Source: Rostratula benghalensis (lineage: Eukaryota; Chordata; Aves; Charadriiformes; Rostratulidae). Taken from it: 64,000 nucleotides of DNA. Under the pieces are notes generated by a model. That model saw only the letters and a list, made by a program, of their open reading frames with translations. It was not told the origin of the DNA and did no database searches. Positions 44,401 to 59,400 of the stretch are shown here, piece by piece (position 1 is the stretch's first letter; every line of letters starts with the position of its first letter). Location: NCBI GenBank assembly GCA_013399305.1, contig VXAI01000015.1, positions 6,260,182-6,324,181 of the forward strand, written 5' to 3'. The position numbers and the translations under genes were made by a program.

Positions 44401-47400
44401 GTGTAGATTTATTGCTTCTTCACAACCCTCTGGGAGAGGGACACGTGTAAGAAATTGAAGTGGGATTGAAACTCTGTCTTTTCCTCTTGGGCCAGCCTGT
44501 TTAGTCCTGGCAGTCTGTCACTTTGCATGCTCTAGGATGCTGCTGGGTACCAAACCAAGGACTTTGTAGTACCAAGTGGCTGTCCGGGGTTACTCCTTGG
44601 GTAATACAAGTTTTAGGTGCTATACCAGAAACAGTAGGAATATAAAAGTTTGTGGTTTGAGGATTTGTTCCTTGAACAACAAAGTGTAAAACTATGTTTT
44701 CACTGATTTATAGCTTTTGTTGTGGTTGCTGTGTGATGTAATACTGATCATGTTGCTTGTCCTTTGCATTGAAATTTTTTTGTAACTTCTGGTAACAAAT
44801 GCTTTAGTGAGATTCTTAAGCAATAGATACAAATACTTAACACAGCATCCTTGTTAGCTGACAAAAATAGATTTTGGGATTCCTGTTCTGTAGTCATGAG
44901 CTCGAAATTTTCAATTTTTTTCTCCTTTAATTTTCTTCCTCTTACCAGGACTTTCTTACTGGAAATTGGATGAAAAGGAGATGTATCACTCTTTACCAGA
45001 GAATTTCAGAAGCGAGTTCACTGATATTTTCTCCACAAAAGTGTCATCAGATCAGGTAAACTTTATACGTGTTTTGAAAGTTGTCTTATAGTTGCTTGTC
45101 AACTTTGTTCTTTTTTTCTATGATGGGAAGAATCAGCCCTCCAGATGCTAATTTTTCTGTGAGAACTCTTGTTAGCTCAGTATTTTGTATTCTGTGTTTG
45201 CATTATTTGTTTACCCTCACTAAAGTCACTTGGAATATGTTGACCTTGTTTTGTCACTTAAAAGAAACTGTGGGTAGGAGATGAGAAGAGTCTAACTAGT
45301 ATATTAGAGGTGTATGTGCCTCCTTGAGGACCCTTTTTTAGGTAGGGTGCTTTGAATAAAGCCTTAGTCCTTTCTGAACTGATTTAGTTGCTAAACCCAC
45401 CCCACAATTTGTTTATCTGTATTGGGGATGGAGGGTTGCATTCAGATAAACTCATGGTGCAATTTTTCCTGTTGAAGTTGTCTTCTGCTGATGAAACAAA
45501 GCCATCATCATTGAAGGATATTTATCATAAAAGACAAAGGGAGAACAAGCAGCTGCCAGACCAGAATTTTATGCCTTCTTCCCAGCCCAGTCACCCACCA
45601 GAGGTAACATTGATTTCCTTACTTCCCCTCTCAGTTTGAAGGTGTGCTTACAGACTGGTTTCATATTTATTGGCCCCTGCTGCCACCTCCAGTGTTGTGC
45701 TGGAACAGCAATTTGTGCAGCCATGTGATGGAGCAGATCGGGAAGGGATCCAGCTGAAAAGAACCTCTAAGAATACCCTGGCTGAACGGCACCTTTGCTG
45801 CACAACCTTGAGGATGGCGCAGGGACGGATCTGCTTACACTGAGGCTGCAGCTGTGGAACTGCAGTCACAGGAGCAGGGTTTTCTTACAACTGCCCGCAA
45901 ACAAGTTCATTTTGCTCGTGAAACAGAAGAGGCACAGGTTGTAGAAATATTCTTTATCATATCTGTTTCTTTATAGAGCTTTCAGCCTTATTCAAAATCA
46001 CGTAATGATGGCTGCTGCGTGACTGTCTTGTTTGTGTAATCTGTGAAGTGATTTTCATAACTGTACAAAGTTATTGTTTCAACCTCCAAGTAGACATCAT
46101 AGTCTTTCTGTTTACATAAGTGAAATCTCAAAGGTTTTCTAGACAATAACAGATGTCTTTTATTCTTAATGGAAACTTAGAAACTCACGTTGCAGACGAT
46201 GAGAATATTAATCATCATCTAAGCTGTTACAGGTCTTTTCATCTTGTCATTACCAAATGATTGTAGTAATAGTCAACATAATTCCTGCAATATATTATAG
46301 GGATTAGTCATGTCTTCAGATAAACTCCATTTACAGGAACAAAAGTTAAATCACAATTTTTTTTTTAGCATCATAACTTATTTTCTAGATCTTGACATTG
46401 GACCCAACCCTGCATATGAAACCAGGTCAGCAGAACCCAGGATGCTGTTTTTTCAAGACTCCTGAAGAGACTACTCCTTTTTCTCCAGACTCTATGGCCG
46501 AGCCGGGATTTTCGAGTCATTGTGACACAGACTCTTTTTCACAGACAAGTAATTCATCTCAGTTAGATGATTCTCCAAAATATTCTGTCAGCACCAGAGC
46601 TGTGCATTTGGATCTCTGGAGAAATCGCCCATTCCAAAAGGAAACCAAGCCCAGCTGTCTCTTTCCAATGGCATATACAGATGCTAATAATGATAATTCA
46701 GTCAACACTGAGGAGGAAGAAACACTGACTCTAACTCCATCTTCTGTTACTCAGTGTGCTGACAGCAGTGTGCCAGAATATAGTCTTTCAGTGACATCTG
46801 TTGAAGATCCTGTGATAATGTCAAAGTAAGTAATTTTTTTTCTTTTTTAAAAGTTGTAGACTTGGTACTTTCATGAAAGAAGTGCAACTTATTGATAACT
46901 AAAACAAACAAAATATTTGAGTTCTGTTTTCTTAGAACACAGTTGGATATTGCTGCTTCCCCCCCCCTCTTTTTTTTTCCCTCCCCTGAAGTACACATGA
47001 TGTATAAATGGAACAGTCATTTTCCACTGCTTACAATTGTCTTTCTTCAGAGCATGCTCTTTAATCTTCTTTAGACCATGCTATTTAATATAAGGCACAA
47101 TATTCATGCTCTGTCTTCCTTGGATGTCAGAGCCTTAACTGGAAGGCAAAAATATTTTCTATTTTTTAATGTTTTGGTTATTTGTTTTTATATGGGAAGA
47201 TTAAGATACATGCTTCCCTCATAGGCTGTATGAGGACGTTAATTTAGGCAGAGAATATCAAAGTTGTATGGGGATTATGTTTTCATAATTAGAGTCAAAT
47301 GGTGGGATTACTGCACTTGGGAGAAGTAAATATCCCCTATTTGCTATTGAAGCTCTCAAGATTTGCACATGGACAAGCAGATGTGGCATGGAGTCCATGC

Positions 47401-50400
47401 CTGAGGGTTTTTGTAGGGGTCATGGTTTCAAATCAGTGCAGTGTTTGGGTTTTCCTATTTTAACTTTACATGCAGAGTTTCTAGTGCATAGCAAAGGAGA
47501 GGAGAGAGTATTTATAATTTCTGTATATTGTTAGTTGTATGCTGAGTTCATTATGTGTGAATGAATATAGCAATGCATGGTCACATGGACAGCTGGAAAT
47601 TTTTGTTTGTTCTTAATTTTGAAAATAGGATTAGGCAGAACTTGAGGGAAAAACATGCTCGACACATAGCTGATCTACGAGCTTACTATGACTCTGAGAT
47701 ACAGAGCTTAAAACAGCAGCTAGAAGCAAGCCATAAAAATGCTTCATCTGAAGACTTGAAGAAAATCAATCAAAATCTTGCTGCCAGGTACTGTTTGTCC
47801 TTACTTGACCTAATCTTCTGTTATATGGTATTCTTTCCACTTTAAAAAGTGAGTGTCCTTGTTTATGATCTTGAAAAGTTTAGTCACTCTTCCGTTCTGA
47901 AGATTTCATGCATCTATGATTGTAATATTTTCCTATTAAATATAAATTTTGTGTTAATGCAGCTGTTTAAGATCAGTTTAAAATTACTAATAGGCAGCAA
48001 GTGGGATGTTTAGGCCAGAGGTCTTTTTTGCTGATTTTTTTCCTGATGCCAGTGTAAGTTTTGCTCAAGGAAGGATGGCAGGCTGAGGTGGTCATCAGCA
48101 ATTTGCCATGGAACAGTCTCTGTTGTAAGAGTGCTCACCTGTCACACTGCTGAACATCATCCCTCTTTACCTTTCCTGACAAAACTATGGATGATACAGG
48201 ACCAATCTTGAGTTCATTGGTGGCTTCTATAAAGCCCATCAGCGCTCTTTGACCTGATCTCACTACTGGAATCTGTGTGCCTCACCTATCTGTTCCATGA
48301 GATGTAGTTTGAGTGTTTGCTATAGACAGAAGTTTGATGTGATTTTTATATCATTATTGCCAGTCAAAGTACTTATTGTAATCTTAAACAGCTAAAATGC
48401 TTTACAAAATTTATGCCCCTCAGAATAATTGGAAAAGTGTGTGGGGAGTTGGGACTCTTCTGTACTTACCTTCCAGCTCTAGTGTGTTCTAACTCTTAAA
48501 AGTGACTTCTGAGCAGTCATTTACTGAGTTAAAGTGGCTTGCAATGTGATTTCAGTCATTAATTATCACACAGCATCATCAATTAGCTGAAGTGGAGCTC
48601 TGTGCTGGTGCATCTCAGCTGCTTTCGGTTCTGCAGCTCTCACGCTCTGAGCCATCTGGAGTCCCTGCACGTGTTCCCAGTTTGCTGCTTGCCCTCCATG
48701 GGCACCACAGCCCTTCCCAGCAGGGACACTGGGTGCTCGCTGCAATGGCTGAAGACTATGGGAGAAGGTCACAGCCCAGGCACCACAATTCATAGGGATG
48801 CTTGAGAAAGGAAAAAATCTACAAAATGTAGATTTACAGTTTGAAAATTTCAAGAAGCCCTTGTGATCTGTATTTTCTAAATAGGTGTGACCAATTAGAT
48901 GCAGCTCTGAATGAAGCAAGTGCTCGCATAAAAACCCTTGAAGATAAGAATAATATGCTAGAAAAGCAAGTGGTAAGTATATATTCATAATTCAAATTGC
49001 TTTTTAACTAAAAGGGTAAGAGAATGCACCTGTTCATTATGTTGATGTGTGTTTCCTTATCTTAATTTTCAACCTTTATCCTTAATATCTGATATCAGCC
49101 CATATCTTAACAGTGGTGACTTCCTTGGCTGAGTTCCTTAAGACTCTCTATTTGAATCTACTTTTGCTTGTGAACATTCTTTCCAGGTTATCAGGGATCA
49201 AACACCATTTAGGAGTGAAATACTGTGATGTGTTTATGGTGTCTCTTTAGTGGTTTTGGTTTGGGTTTTTTTTTGTTTTTTTTAAATAAATTTCCATTTA
49301 GTTGCTTTCTCCTTGATTTCTTATTAGAGCTGTGGTAAAAGCAAATCTCATTTGCACAAGGACAAATATTCCAAGTATATTTATATTTATAGAGCCTTTC
49401 TGGCTAGGTCAGAGCAGTTTGCTTATGGCTGCATTTATTGGTCAAAGAACAGGACACTTCCGTGAAAGTTAGAACACTTGGAGAGACTAATTCCTTCCAC
49501 CGTTTTTAGACAGTTTTCTGTGTTGGGAAGCAAGACAATCAGCTGGGATTAGAGGCCTATCCCTAAGTCCCATAAAATTAATACAACTTTGGGGGTTTTA
49601 GTCTCCTTTTTCATTCTTTATACATCACAGAAATGAGCAAAAATCTTGGTTAGTTCATGTACAGATGTATTCTTGTTTTCTATTTAGACGATTTTGAGAT
49701 TGTACTTTGTACTGAAATAATGCCTACCTAGCAGATTTTTTTAATAATAAATATTCTTTTTCTACAGGCAGATTGGAGAGAACGCTTTTACGCAGTCAGT
49801 GATACTTCCAAAGTTTTGCAAGAACGTATTGAAGAAATGCGCACAAATAATAAAGAGAAGGATAACACTATCAGTCGATTAAAATCGAGGCTTAAAGATC
49901 TAGAGGAAGCATTTGAAAAGGCTTATAAGTTATCTGATAATAAAAATACAAGGCTGAAGGAAGAAAATAAAATGTTCCAAAATGTAAGTAAGAAAGCGGG
50001 CCATGGTGTTCACAGCTGCACAGCGTGTTAGGACCACAGTCCTGGGTTTTGGAAAACTACTCACAGTTTACCACTATAAATGCACAGCTAAAAGAGTAGA
50101 TATTATTGAGCTGACTGCTTAGTAGGTGAGGTGTTAAGTGACACTGATCCTAATTGATATTTAAAACCAGGTGTTTAGTGCAGCAAGTGTGTACTTGATG
50201 TGATAACACTTGTCATAGTCCATCTCGGGTATTTTATTATTTGCTATTAGTTCACTGTATTTTCAGAGGTATTACAGGAAATTATTTTGGAACAAGTTAT
50301 TTTTTCCTCTCAGTCTTAGTGGGAATTGACTGAATTTTTTTCCTAAGTCATCACAGCATGCTAAAACTGTTAATTTTATGTATGACTTCAGACTGAATCA

Positions 50401-53400
50401 AAAAAAATTGTTCCTCTGATTCTTCAGTAATAGCTTCATGGAATGTTTAAATGGATTTGTTTTTTGCAAAATGGGCATTAGCTGGAAAAGCTACTTTATG
50501 CTTTAACTCCTTTTTACAATTGAAATTTCAAAACACAAAGTCAGTTTTAATAAGTCAGTGAGGAATTTTGCTGCTTTGTTCTGGTCCTTCAGTTTCTTCA
50601 GAGATGTAACTATTTGTTCCAATTGGAAGATGGTAGAACTTAATGTACTTTAGTATTACTTGTTGTGTATCCCCTCTAGTGCTTCTGCCTGTTAGACAAG
50701 CAGTTTAGATAATTTTATAGTAGTCAACCAAACTGTTAATTGTATATAGTCTCAATTTGGGTTTGTGTGTTCTTCCTTTGTTTGTTTTTCTTTAGCTTTT
50801 AGGAGAATATGAATCCCTTGGAAAAGAACATGAAAGAGTAAAGGTAAGTACATGCTAGTTAATTAAAAATACCAAACATACAAAATATGTGATAATGTGC
50901 CATAGAATTAACGTAAGTATTTTGAAAAAGATCAGACAGAAAGATATATATTTTAGCTGATGGCTTCTTACTACATCTTCAAATCCTGGGAAAGGAAAAA
51001 GGAGGGAGTTTGGAATGTATAATTTTCCAGTCATAGGCAGTAAAAATACTCTAAATTCAGAGCCAAAGAAATCTAATGGATCTCCCATTCAAATAGGAAG
51101 GTGTATCTAACATAGTTGTGAAGGGTTACTAATTTTTCTTTTAAAATTCTTCTGTATATTCTTTTTTTGTAGTTTCTAGGCTTTTTACTCTTTTCCTTAT
51201 GTATTTGTAGGATACATTAAATGCAACTGAAAACAAATTGCTTGATGCAAACACGCAGATTTCTGATCTGAAAAGGTAAATGAGAAACTGTCTTATTGCT
51301 ATTGTAACAATATAATGTATAGACATGTCCTAAACATTTACTCCCAGGTTATGAAGGGTGTAGGTCTTGAAATTTTAATTACATCTTCTGAAGCATTTCA
51401 TATTACTTTTGTCTTTTAGGATAGGTGTTTTTTTTCCCCCTACTGTAGCACGACATCTTCCAGCAAGATGTTAATTAATTGCTGTCTTTCTGCTGGTTGT
51501 CACTCAGCTCAGCCCAGCCCAGCTGCTGCTCAACCTTCTACTGCTACAGTTGTCTCCTCAGGAGCTCCTGCCTTCAGCTAAACAGTCTCTGCTCTGGTTT
51601 TTTGGAGCAAGGATGCTGACAAGAGTTTGCTGGTCAAGATTATGACTCCTAGGCATGAGTAAAGGACAGAAAGATGCTCTGTGTACAGAGCAGGGATGTC
51701 TCCTGTAGATGTCTCTCATGCTACCTGGATCTATATTTTGCTTGGAAGAACAGAAATCCATTGAACTTTATACTTTCTGGGTAGGCCCTAGGCAAAACAT
51801 ATGTGGCCATCAAGGTGTTTACAGTTATAAACATGCCCTCTAGTTGGGGATTTCTCAGCTACCCCTTGTCAAGGGTAGCAGACAGCACACTGGCTGAGGA
51901 AAGACTGGAAGGTGAGAGGAGAGGACATCTGAGAGAGCTCTAGGGCAGGTATTGTAGAACTGTAATGAGGTGATGTTCCACATCATTCATCTTCCTTTGA
52001 GCTTCTTCTCTGGGTATGTGCTGTCATAATTTCCTTTTATGTTTTTATATGAGCAGCTGAAACCCATATTGTTAGGAAGATTTTTTGTGTGTGTGATTTT
52101 TGATGATTATTCTAGAAATGTGACTACTAGTTTTCTGTCAAAAATTCATTCCAAATGTCATTGTCACCAAGCATTAACCTGTGCATAGCCTTCAGCCAAA
52201 ACCAGAAAAATAGCAAATGTTGTCCTTGGAAGATGTCACAGTCCTTTTCTCTGCTGCTCAGTCACTCAATTTTTCGAGAAGAAGAATAGAAAGAATTTAA
52301 GAAAGGAATAGAAAGAAGCCAAAATAATTCTCCAGTTGTTACTGGAACTGTTGAGGAAATGAAGGCAGTGTGAAGGACAGTTCAGTCAGTAACTGGTGAT
52401 TCTGTTTTCCTGCCTGATTCTTGATGCTGCTTCCTGGGGACTGTTCCAGACGGTGGAAATTGTAGTGGGAAAAGGAGATTTTTTTATTTTTATTTTTTTC
52501 TTATATCCTGCTCCAAAGCCCTGTATTTCTATTCCCTGAGTGTGGAATGCCTGAGATTGTGTTGTGTTGCGCTGCCAAGTAGTAATTCACTGATGATCTT
52601 GACTATAGTATGTGGGAGAGGAAAATCATGTGAAGATTCAGCAGCAGATTGGTGGAGAGACACTCATTAAAACCAGTCAGGGAGGAGGAAAAATGTTCTT
52701 GTTTTGCTTTCCCAACCCCTCTGAGTTGAATGCTTTGGTCCACAGCAGTATCTCATGGTCTTTTCTTTCACGCTAGGTTACCTGATTTATTTAACTCAGA
52801 ATTCCAATACATTTATATCTGTATTTTCATAGATGAAGATGTAGTAGTTGTTCTTCTGCTTCACCCAGGATATCTGAAGAACAATGAGTAAACTCTAAGT
52901 ATTTCTTGGATATCTTTTTAATGTCTTGTAAAATCATCTTATAATGCATCTTTGCTACTTCCACATTAGGACAATTTCAAAACTTGAAGCTCAGCTTAAG
53001 CAGGTAGAACATGAAAATATGTTGAAACTTCGCCATATTACTGAAAGTCATTTAAGAACCTCTTGTGCCAAGTAAGTAAATGTTCCAACAATTGGAAAAC
53101 AGATCATATGTTTTAGAATAATTTTTAATATGCTTTGCTAAAAATTAGTGAAGATAAAGATGTCTGTCTATAGGCCAAACTGGATTGAACACGTGACATA
53201 AAGCCGAGACTTCACATGTCAAGAAATCATTAAAAACATAAATTGGTTAATAGATGTGTGACTTGGCAGACTGTCTCTAATCTTCTTAAATGAGTGTTTA
53301 AATAGGTCTCAGTTGCTCAGCTGAATAGGGATTCCCATGCTTAACAAAGATCTTGGGAATAAAGCCTAATAGTTCAATTAGACATTAGATATTTTCTTTG

Positions 53401-56400
53401 TGTCATTGATTTGAAAGGCTGATGACTACATTGTATGTTTCTAAATATAGCTCCTACAGGTATCCTGAGAGTAGAGTGGAAGTTCAATTAGAATGTGTAC
53501 TCTAATTTGAATTGCACAAAATCACTCTCAGGTCATCAACAGTCACTTTATTTCCTTGTTCAGGTTTTTTGGTTCTTATTTTTTCTAATAAATGGTGTCA
53601 AAAGGAAAACTGGGGTCAGTTGCTCTGAAATATTTTGGTGTAGATGACTCCAATACTTTTGTTTAATTAGTTGAGAACTACTTGTTACCCAAACCTTTGT
53701 CTGAGGAAGCAGCATTACCTGACAAGGTCTTTGTAGAATTCTGCATTCTGAGTTTGTGTAATTTAGACTGAAATGTCTACATATGATTTTTGTTTTTAAA
53801 AATACTTTTCTTTTTACTTTACAAACATGTTTTGATAAACAGTTATTTCTTCCACAGTATGTATGAGTCTATTTCATGTTTGTTACTGTTCCTGTTTAAC
53901 TAGAATAAATAGCTGGATTTTCTTTTTTTTCTTCCTTAGATTTAAAAAAATAATAATAAAGATCCAAAGCCTTTCATAACTCTGAGGTTTTTTTGTTCCC
54001 ACAGTAAGCTGGCAACTCCTGATGTCAGCAGGCGAAAATGGTTGATACCAGGAGCAGAGTATTCAATCTTCACTGGCCAGCCTTTGGAAGTCCAGGAAAG
54101 CTCCAAAGATAACAGATTAGAAGAAACCTATTTTTCTTCTAGGTGAGCTGGTTTCCTTCAGTCTCCACTATGATGTGACACTCTAAAATACTGAACTTCT
54201 AAAAATACTTTTAACCAAAATTGACTAGATTCATATTTCCAGATGTCCTACTTGTTGAGTTCTAAAAAAAAATGTCTTTGGTGTTGTTGATGCTACACAA
54301 TTCCTTAAAAGCAAAACAACTTTATTCCTTCGCTAACAGGGTACAAAGCAACCAGCAGTAGCCTTCAGTACCTTCCTTGAAATATCAGGAAGCTTCAGCT
54401 GCAACTTCTTTCACTGTCTTTACACTCTGTGTTTGTGCCCAATTCTACTCTGAGTTGAGGCCCTGCATTCTGTAATGGATGTGAGCTCTAGCTGTTGGCT
54501 GCAGCTTTCCATCAGTGTAAAGCTTCAGGTGTAATTTAGGATGTAATTTAGTAGTTTGTCTTCTTACTCAGCAGTTTCTAAAGGTTCTCTCAGGTTATAT
54601 TTAGTTCTATGAATGTGGCAAGTCATCAAATTTAACTCTCACTGTTCAGCTTTAGATTCTTGTGTTGGCTACTAGACAATCCTTTGAGGTTCGTACCTGA
54701 AATTAAAAAGCACCCTGAAAATTCTTCATTTGAGGCCTCTACAACTCAAAAATAAATTTCTCCAGGTTTTTTGTTTATTCAGACAGTATTTGGATATATG
54801 GAATAAAGTAAAAAAAAATTTGATCCTTTTTTCCACTCCACTGCTTCACTTTAAGGCACCATTCTCCTCCTGAAAAAGACTCCTCACAAGATGACTCTTC
54901 AACAAACACAATAGAAAACAAAGAGAATGAGATGACAGAAGCACCAATTATACAAGCCTTTAAAGAACTTGAAGAAAGAAAAGCATTTAAAGATTGGGGT
55001 ACACAGACAGAAAAAGAAGATACATCAGCTAGTAACTTTTATTTTTATATTCCTGAACTTGTATTTACTGACTTTTCTCTGTTTGCATGTCTTTTGGTTT
55101 TGTTATTCCCAACATTTAAAGTCCATCAGGCTTGAGTGATGGGATAAAAACAGTTTGAGCGTGCAAACTTGTGGTGTTTTCCTAAGAAAATTCAAACCAA
55201 TATAGCTAAGTGACTTGTTTAAAATAGAGGGAATGCAAAGGTTGCTGTTAGGTCTCATGCTAGTGAGTAATTAATGTCCTTTATCTAAGAATATCTCAGT
55301 ATTTATAAACAGTGGAGTCCTGACAGAGCGCTGGCTACACATCCATTGGAGTTTTGTTCTCATGGGGTTCTGTCAGAATGTTATGAAGAGAGCTGGTGTG
55401 TGTGTGCTCTAGGACTGCCCTGACAGGTTCTAGCCACGCTGATTTTAAGCAGCCTTTGAATTAGGAAACGTTGAGTCTTTCATAAATGCTTTAATTCTTG
55501 TTTCAGGCAGGTACTCCAACCCTCTTTACCAAAAGATGCTTTTTGCCCTGCTTTCCACTGTCTCTTTATTAAATCAGCGTTATTTAGCCTCATTTCTCCC
55601 TTCTCCATGAGTTAAACTGTTTCATGAATATCATGAGCAGGAAGCAAGACTGCAGCAAAGCAGCACAAATACGTTGAAGTGAGGCAGACTAAGTGCAGTC
55701 TTTGTACGCTGAAAGCTGAGTGCAGGAGAATATTTGTGAGTTCTTGGATTGATAAAAGATGATTTAACAACTTTTCCCCCCATAATTAGAAACATCAAAT
55801 CGCCGGCAGACTGTTGGGTTTGTTGAAACTTCTCTAGTTGCTAACCGATCCCCGGAGAAAGGGAAAGACCAACACAGACCAAAACGGTACAGTTCTCCTT
55901 GTGGCCAGAGGTCATCGTCCCTTCCTCCTGCAAACAGGAAATCAAATACTCCAAGTAAGTGCTTGCTTGAACTTTGTTTTGTCTTACTCAAAAAGTAGAA
56001 GCAAATAACGAAAGGCTGCTCTAGAAGAAGGGAAAATGAAGACAGGATTTCTGCATTATTCTAAGAGGTAATCTGAAAAAAACCCAACACTTGTCTATAA
56101 TCATAGAAAATGTGAGAGTTCTGAGTTTATTTTCATTTTTCTATGGTGCACTTTTCATTTAACTTGTGCAGACAGCTTTGAAAAGCATTATTCTGAAATG
56201 TAAGCATCTGGTCACGTGAATGGGAGATACTGCACTGGGAGAAGTTTTAGGTAGTTAAAGGTACTTTGGTTTTTTGCAGCAACGAGGGAGATAATGTTGG
56301 CACCAGTGTCAGTGACGTACAGCCCGAAACGATCTCCAAAAGAAAACCTCTCTCCTGGATTTAGCCATTTGCTCAGCAAAAATGCAAACACAGTGACGAG

Positions 56401-59400
56401 GTACGAGTTTTAGGAATACAGTTGTGTTCTGATCATTATTACAGCAGCACTGTGTTCGTGCAGCCTTAATGCTGCTCCTGCTGCTTCCTATTCAGTAAGT
56501 CCTAAGAAATGACTCATGTGAAAATTTCTGAATATAAAGCTTCAAATCTGGAGTGGCTTCACCAAGTGGGTTTACTATTGGCACAACACTGATCAGTGAC
56601 AAAGAAGTGATAGAATTGTTTTGTGGAGTAAGTCCAGATCCACATGGCTGCTTATCAGGAGATGTAAATGAAAGCTGAAAGTAGGACCTGCCTCCCTGTC
56701 GTGGCACTTGCAGACATGTTTAAAAAATACATAAACTTAACTTTCTGCTAACTGTACTAGATACCATGGTTTTGATGGAGACCTTTGCTTGGCAAGGCCT
56801 GTAGGGTTTCAGAGAACATATTTAGCAGTGAAATGCAAGTGCAGGACATGCATAAAGAGGAAGAAGTGTGTGGCACTGCTCTGGTGGTTCTTGAGAATGA
56901 CAACATGAGAGCTCAGTGTGTCTGGGAGTGATGGCTTGGCCTGCTCCTGAAAAAAGTCACATGAATGAGGTGGTTTTGTGTGTGCAAATAGGAATATATC
57001 TGGGTATGGTACCACTAGCAGTCATCAGAAGACTTGTGGTGCCTGTGGGGTAGAAACTGACAATTTGTTTATTTAACCAAAAGGTGAAAGTAGAAAATAC
57101 CGTATTGGTTGAAGTTTCTAGTGAGTAATTATTGTGTGCTTCCTGTTCTGTAGATTTGATATACTTCTAGATGACTTGGGAACTGGTCCTACATCTACTT
57201 CACAGCACAATAACCCAAGAAAAAGGCTCCAGTTTCTCTCACTAGATGATGCAGAAGGTAATATGTCAAAAGTGGGGAAAATTCTTTATTTTTTTACCAT
57301 AAGTTCTTTCAGTTTGGTAACAGCTGCTTACATAGAAAGCTGACACTATACTCTATGAAGTTCAACTTTTAAAAATCACAGAATGATATGGGGTTGGGAG
57401 GGACCTCTGGAGATCATCTAAAAACTCCGGTACAGAGAAACACCATTCATACAGCATTTTATTTTTATGCATACGTGGGTGTGCAAACACAGTGGAACAA
57501 CAAAAATAATTAAATTGAGAAAGAAGGGCAATATGTTTTCCTGTGCTTAACTCAGTTATACAATGCATATCTTGGTAGGGCCTATATTAAGATGTACATA
57601 CTCAGTCATACTAATAAAATTCTATGGCTAAACATTGTGTTACAGACAGCAAAGAGCAGCTATAATGAAGCCAGTTGTTTCAGACTTTATCAATGATGGA
57701 TCGAACCAAATCTTTTCTCACTTTTGTAATCCTTGTCACAGTCATCTGCTTTTGCTGTTATTAATGCTTTTATTTAGACTAGTGTCTTCATAAAAACTAG
57801 TGATGATATTTAGAAATGTTGTACCAGTAAAAGTAATGTTACTAATTTTCCCAATTAACACAGTTCAGTAATCTGTTTGCTAACAAAAAAGTTGACCCAT
57901 ACAAACGTTTCACATTCACCTGAGAAGTTTGCAGAAGGCAAGGTAATGAGGCTTCGCTATCCTCAGCCTGTATACCTCCAACATCACACAACTCTTCTTG
58001 TTGTTAGTTTATTTTTCTGTCCTGTGGAATAACTTCAGACAACTGCCATACAAATAAAGAGACCTCTATGTTGTTGATAGGAAGGCAGCATTCAGGTGTG
58101 AGACACGGCTCCTGTGCTGAACCCATCAATACTGGAGTGAAGAAGGCGGCCGCGCGGGACGAGAGGAGCGTGGCACGAAACCATGAGCCAGTGCTATCCC
58201 CTTGTGAGGGAGACTTCAAGTATGCAACGAGGATTACGACTCTGGCTGAAACAGAGAGGCTTTTTGATGAGCTGACTCAAGAAAAACAACAGGCAAAGAT
58301 AATTTTTATTATGAAGTTGGGATGAAACGTAGTTGTTTCACGAGAGATGAGGGATGTAGCTGTATAACCTCGCGATGCCTGGCTGAAATTCAATTTCAAT
58401 TCACAGTTTCCAGTGTTAATCCCTGCTCTACTTCCCATACTCCAGTCCTTTCCTGTCCCTGACTTTATTAAAGGAGAGTCCCTTTAACATAAACGCAGTG
58501 TGGATGGAAGAGCTGGAGTGAACTGACTTTCATCCTTAATGGACGTGTTTTTAATCAGCCTTTCAAGCAAAGAAGGTTATTCTGGCAACTAAGAGTGCTC
58601 TCTTCAGAATGGTCCTTGAGAGGATCTGCTTATTGGTGTTAACTTTTGTATCAGTTTTGTATGGCACAGTATTAAGAACATTGGACAAATCTGTAATCTG
58701 TATGCATCACCTCCCTTTCTGTAAGGTTAGTTAGGAAGGTTTATATTGGCTCTTGGAGCTATAATTTACAGCTGAAGTATTTTCTTTTATTAGATTGAGG
58801 CTGCATTGAGTCGAATACCTTGTTCTGGTGGAAGAATGACCTTGCAAGCAAGATTAAATCAGGTGAAAAAGCTTTTATGTATGACTGTTCTCCTAAGTTG
58901 CTCTTCCACAATTTGAGAATATATAGGGTATAGCAAAGTTATGCTATATAACAAGTGCAATTATTATGGGAATTTTTCCACAGCACTGAGAATTGCTCCT
59001 GAATCTGGCTGAATTTTGAATCTGTGTGAAAGATGTTCTCTAGAATTTACTGCATAAGTGCAAACATTTGATCCCTTCCCACCACCACAAACTGACAACT
59101 TTTCTTGTGAGTGTGTGTATGTATACATACATAAAGTGCGTGTATACATATATATTCATACTACATAGTGTGTTTTCTGCACAAGACTGTTTATATCTTC
59201 TGGGTTTTGTACCTGGGATGTATTTTTCTGAGTTAATTGCAATAATAGTCTGTTCTTGAGATAACACAGAGAGGTAGACGAAGGCAACACATTAATAAGA
59301 CAATGCAGTGACTGTGAAATAGATCCTCACAGCTGTAGAGAGGATGTCATGCTGTACAAGAAAGTACAAGTTTAGGTTTTGTTTGGTTGGTTTCTGTCCA

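Noticed and set aside
45640..45900. Possible SINE-like or extra-exon segment after coding exon 8
   Set aside because: Moderate GC rise only. No tRNA-like A/B boxes, tail or duplication; the exon 8 to exon 9 junction is complete without it.
58964..59267. ORFs over the GT/TA-rich patch near 59.1 kb
   Set aside because: Short simple-sequence-driven frames in the last MPHOSPH9 introns with no other support.
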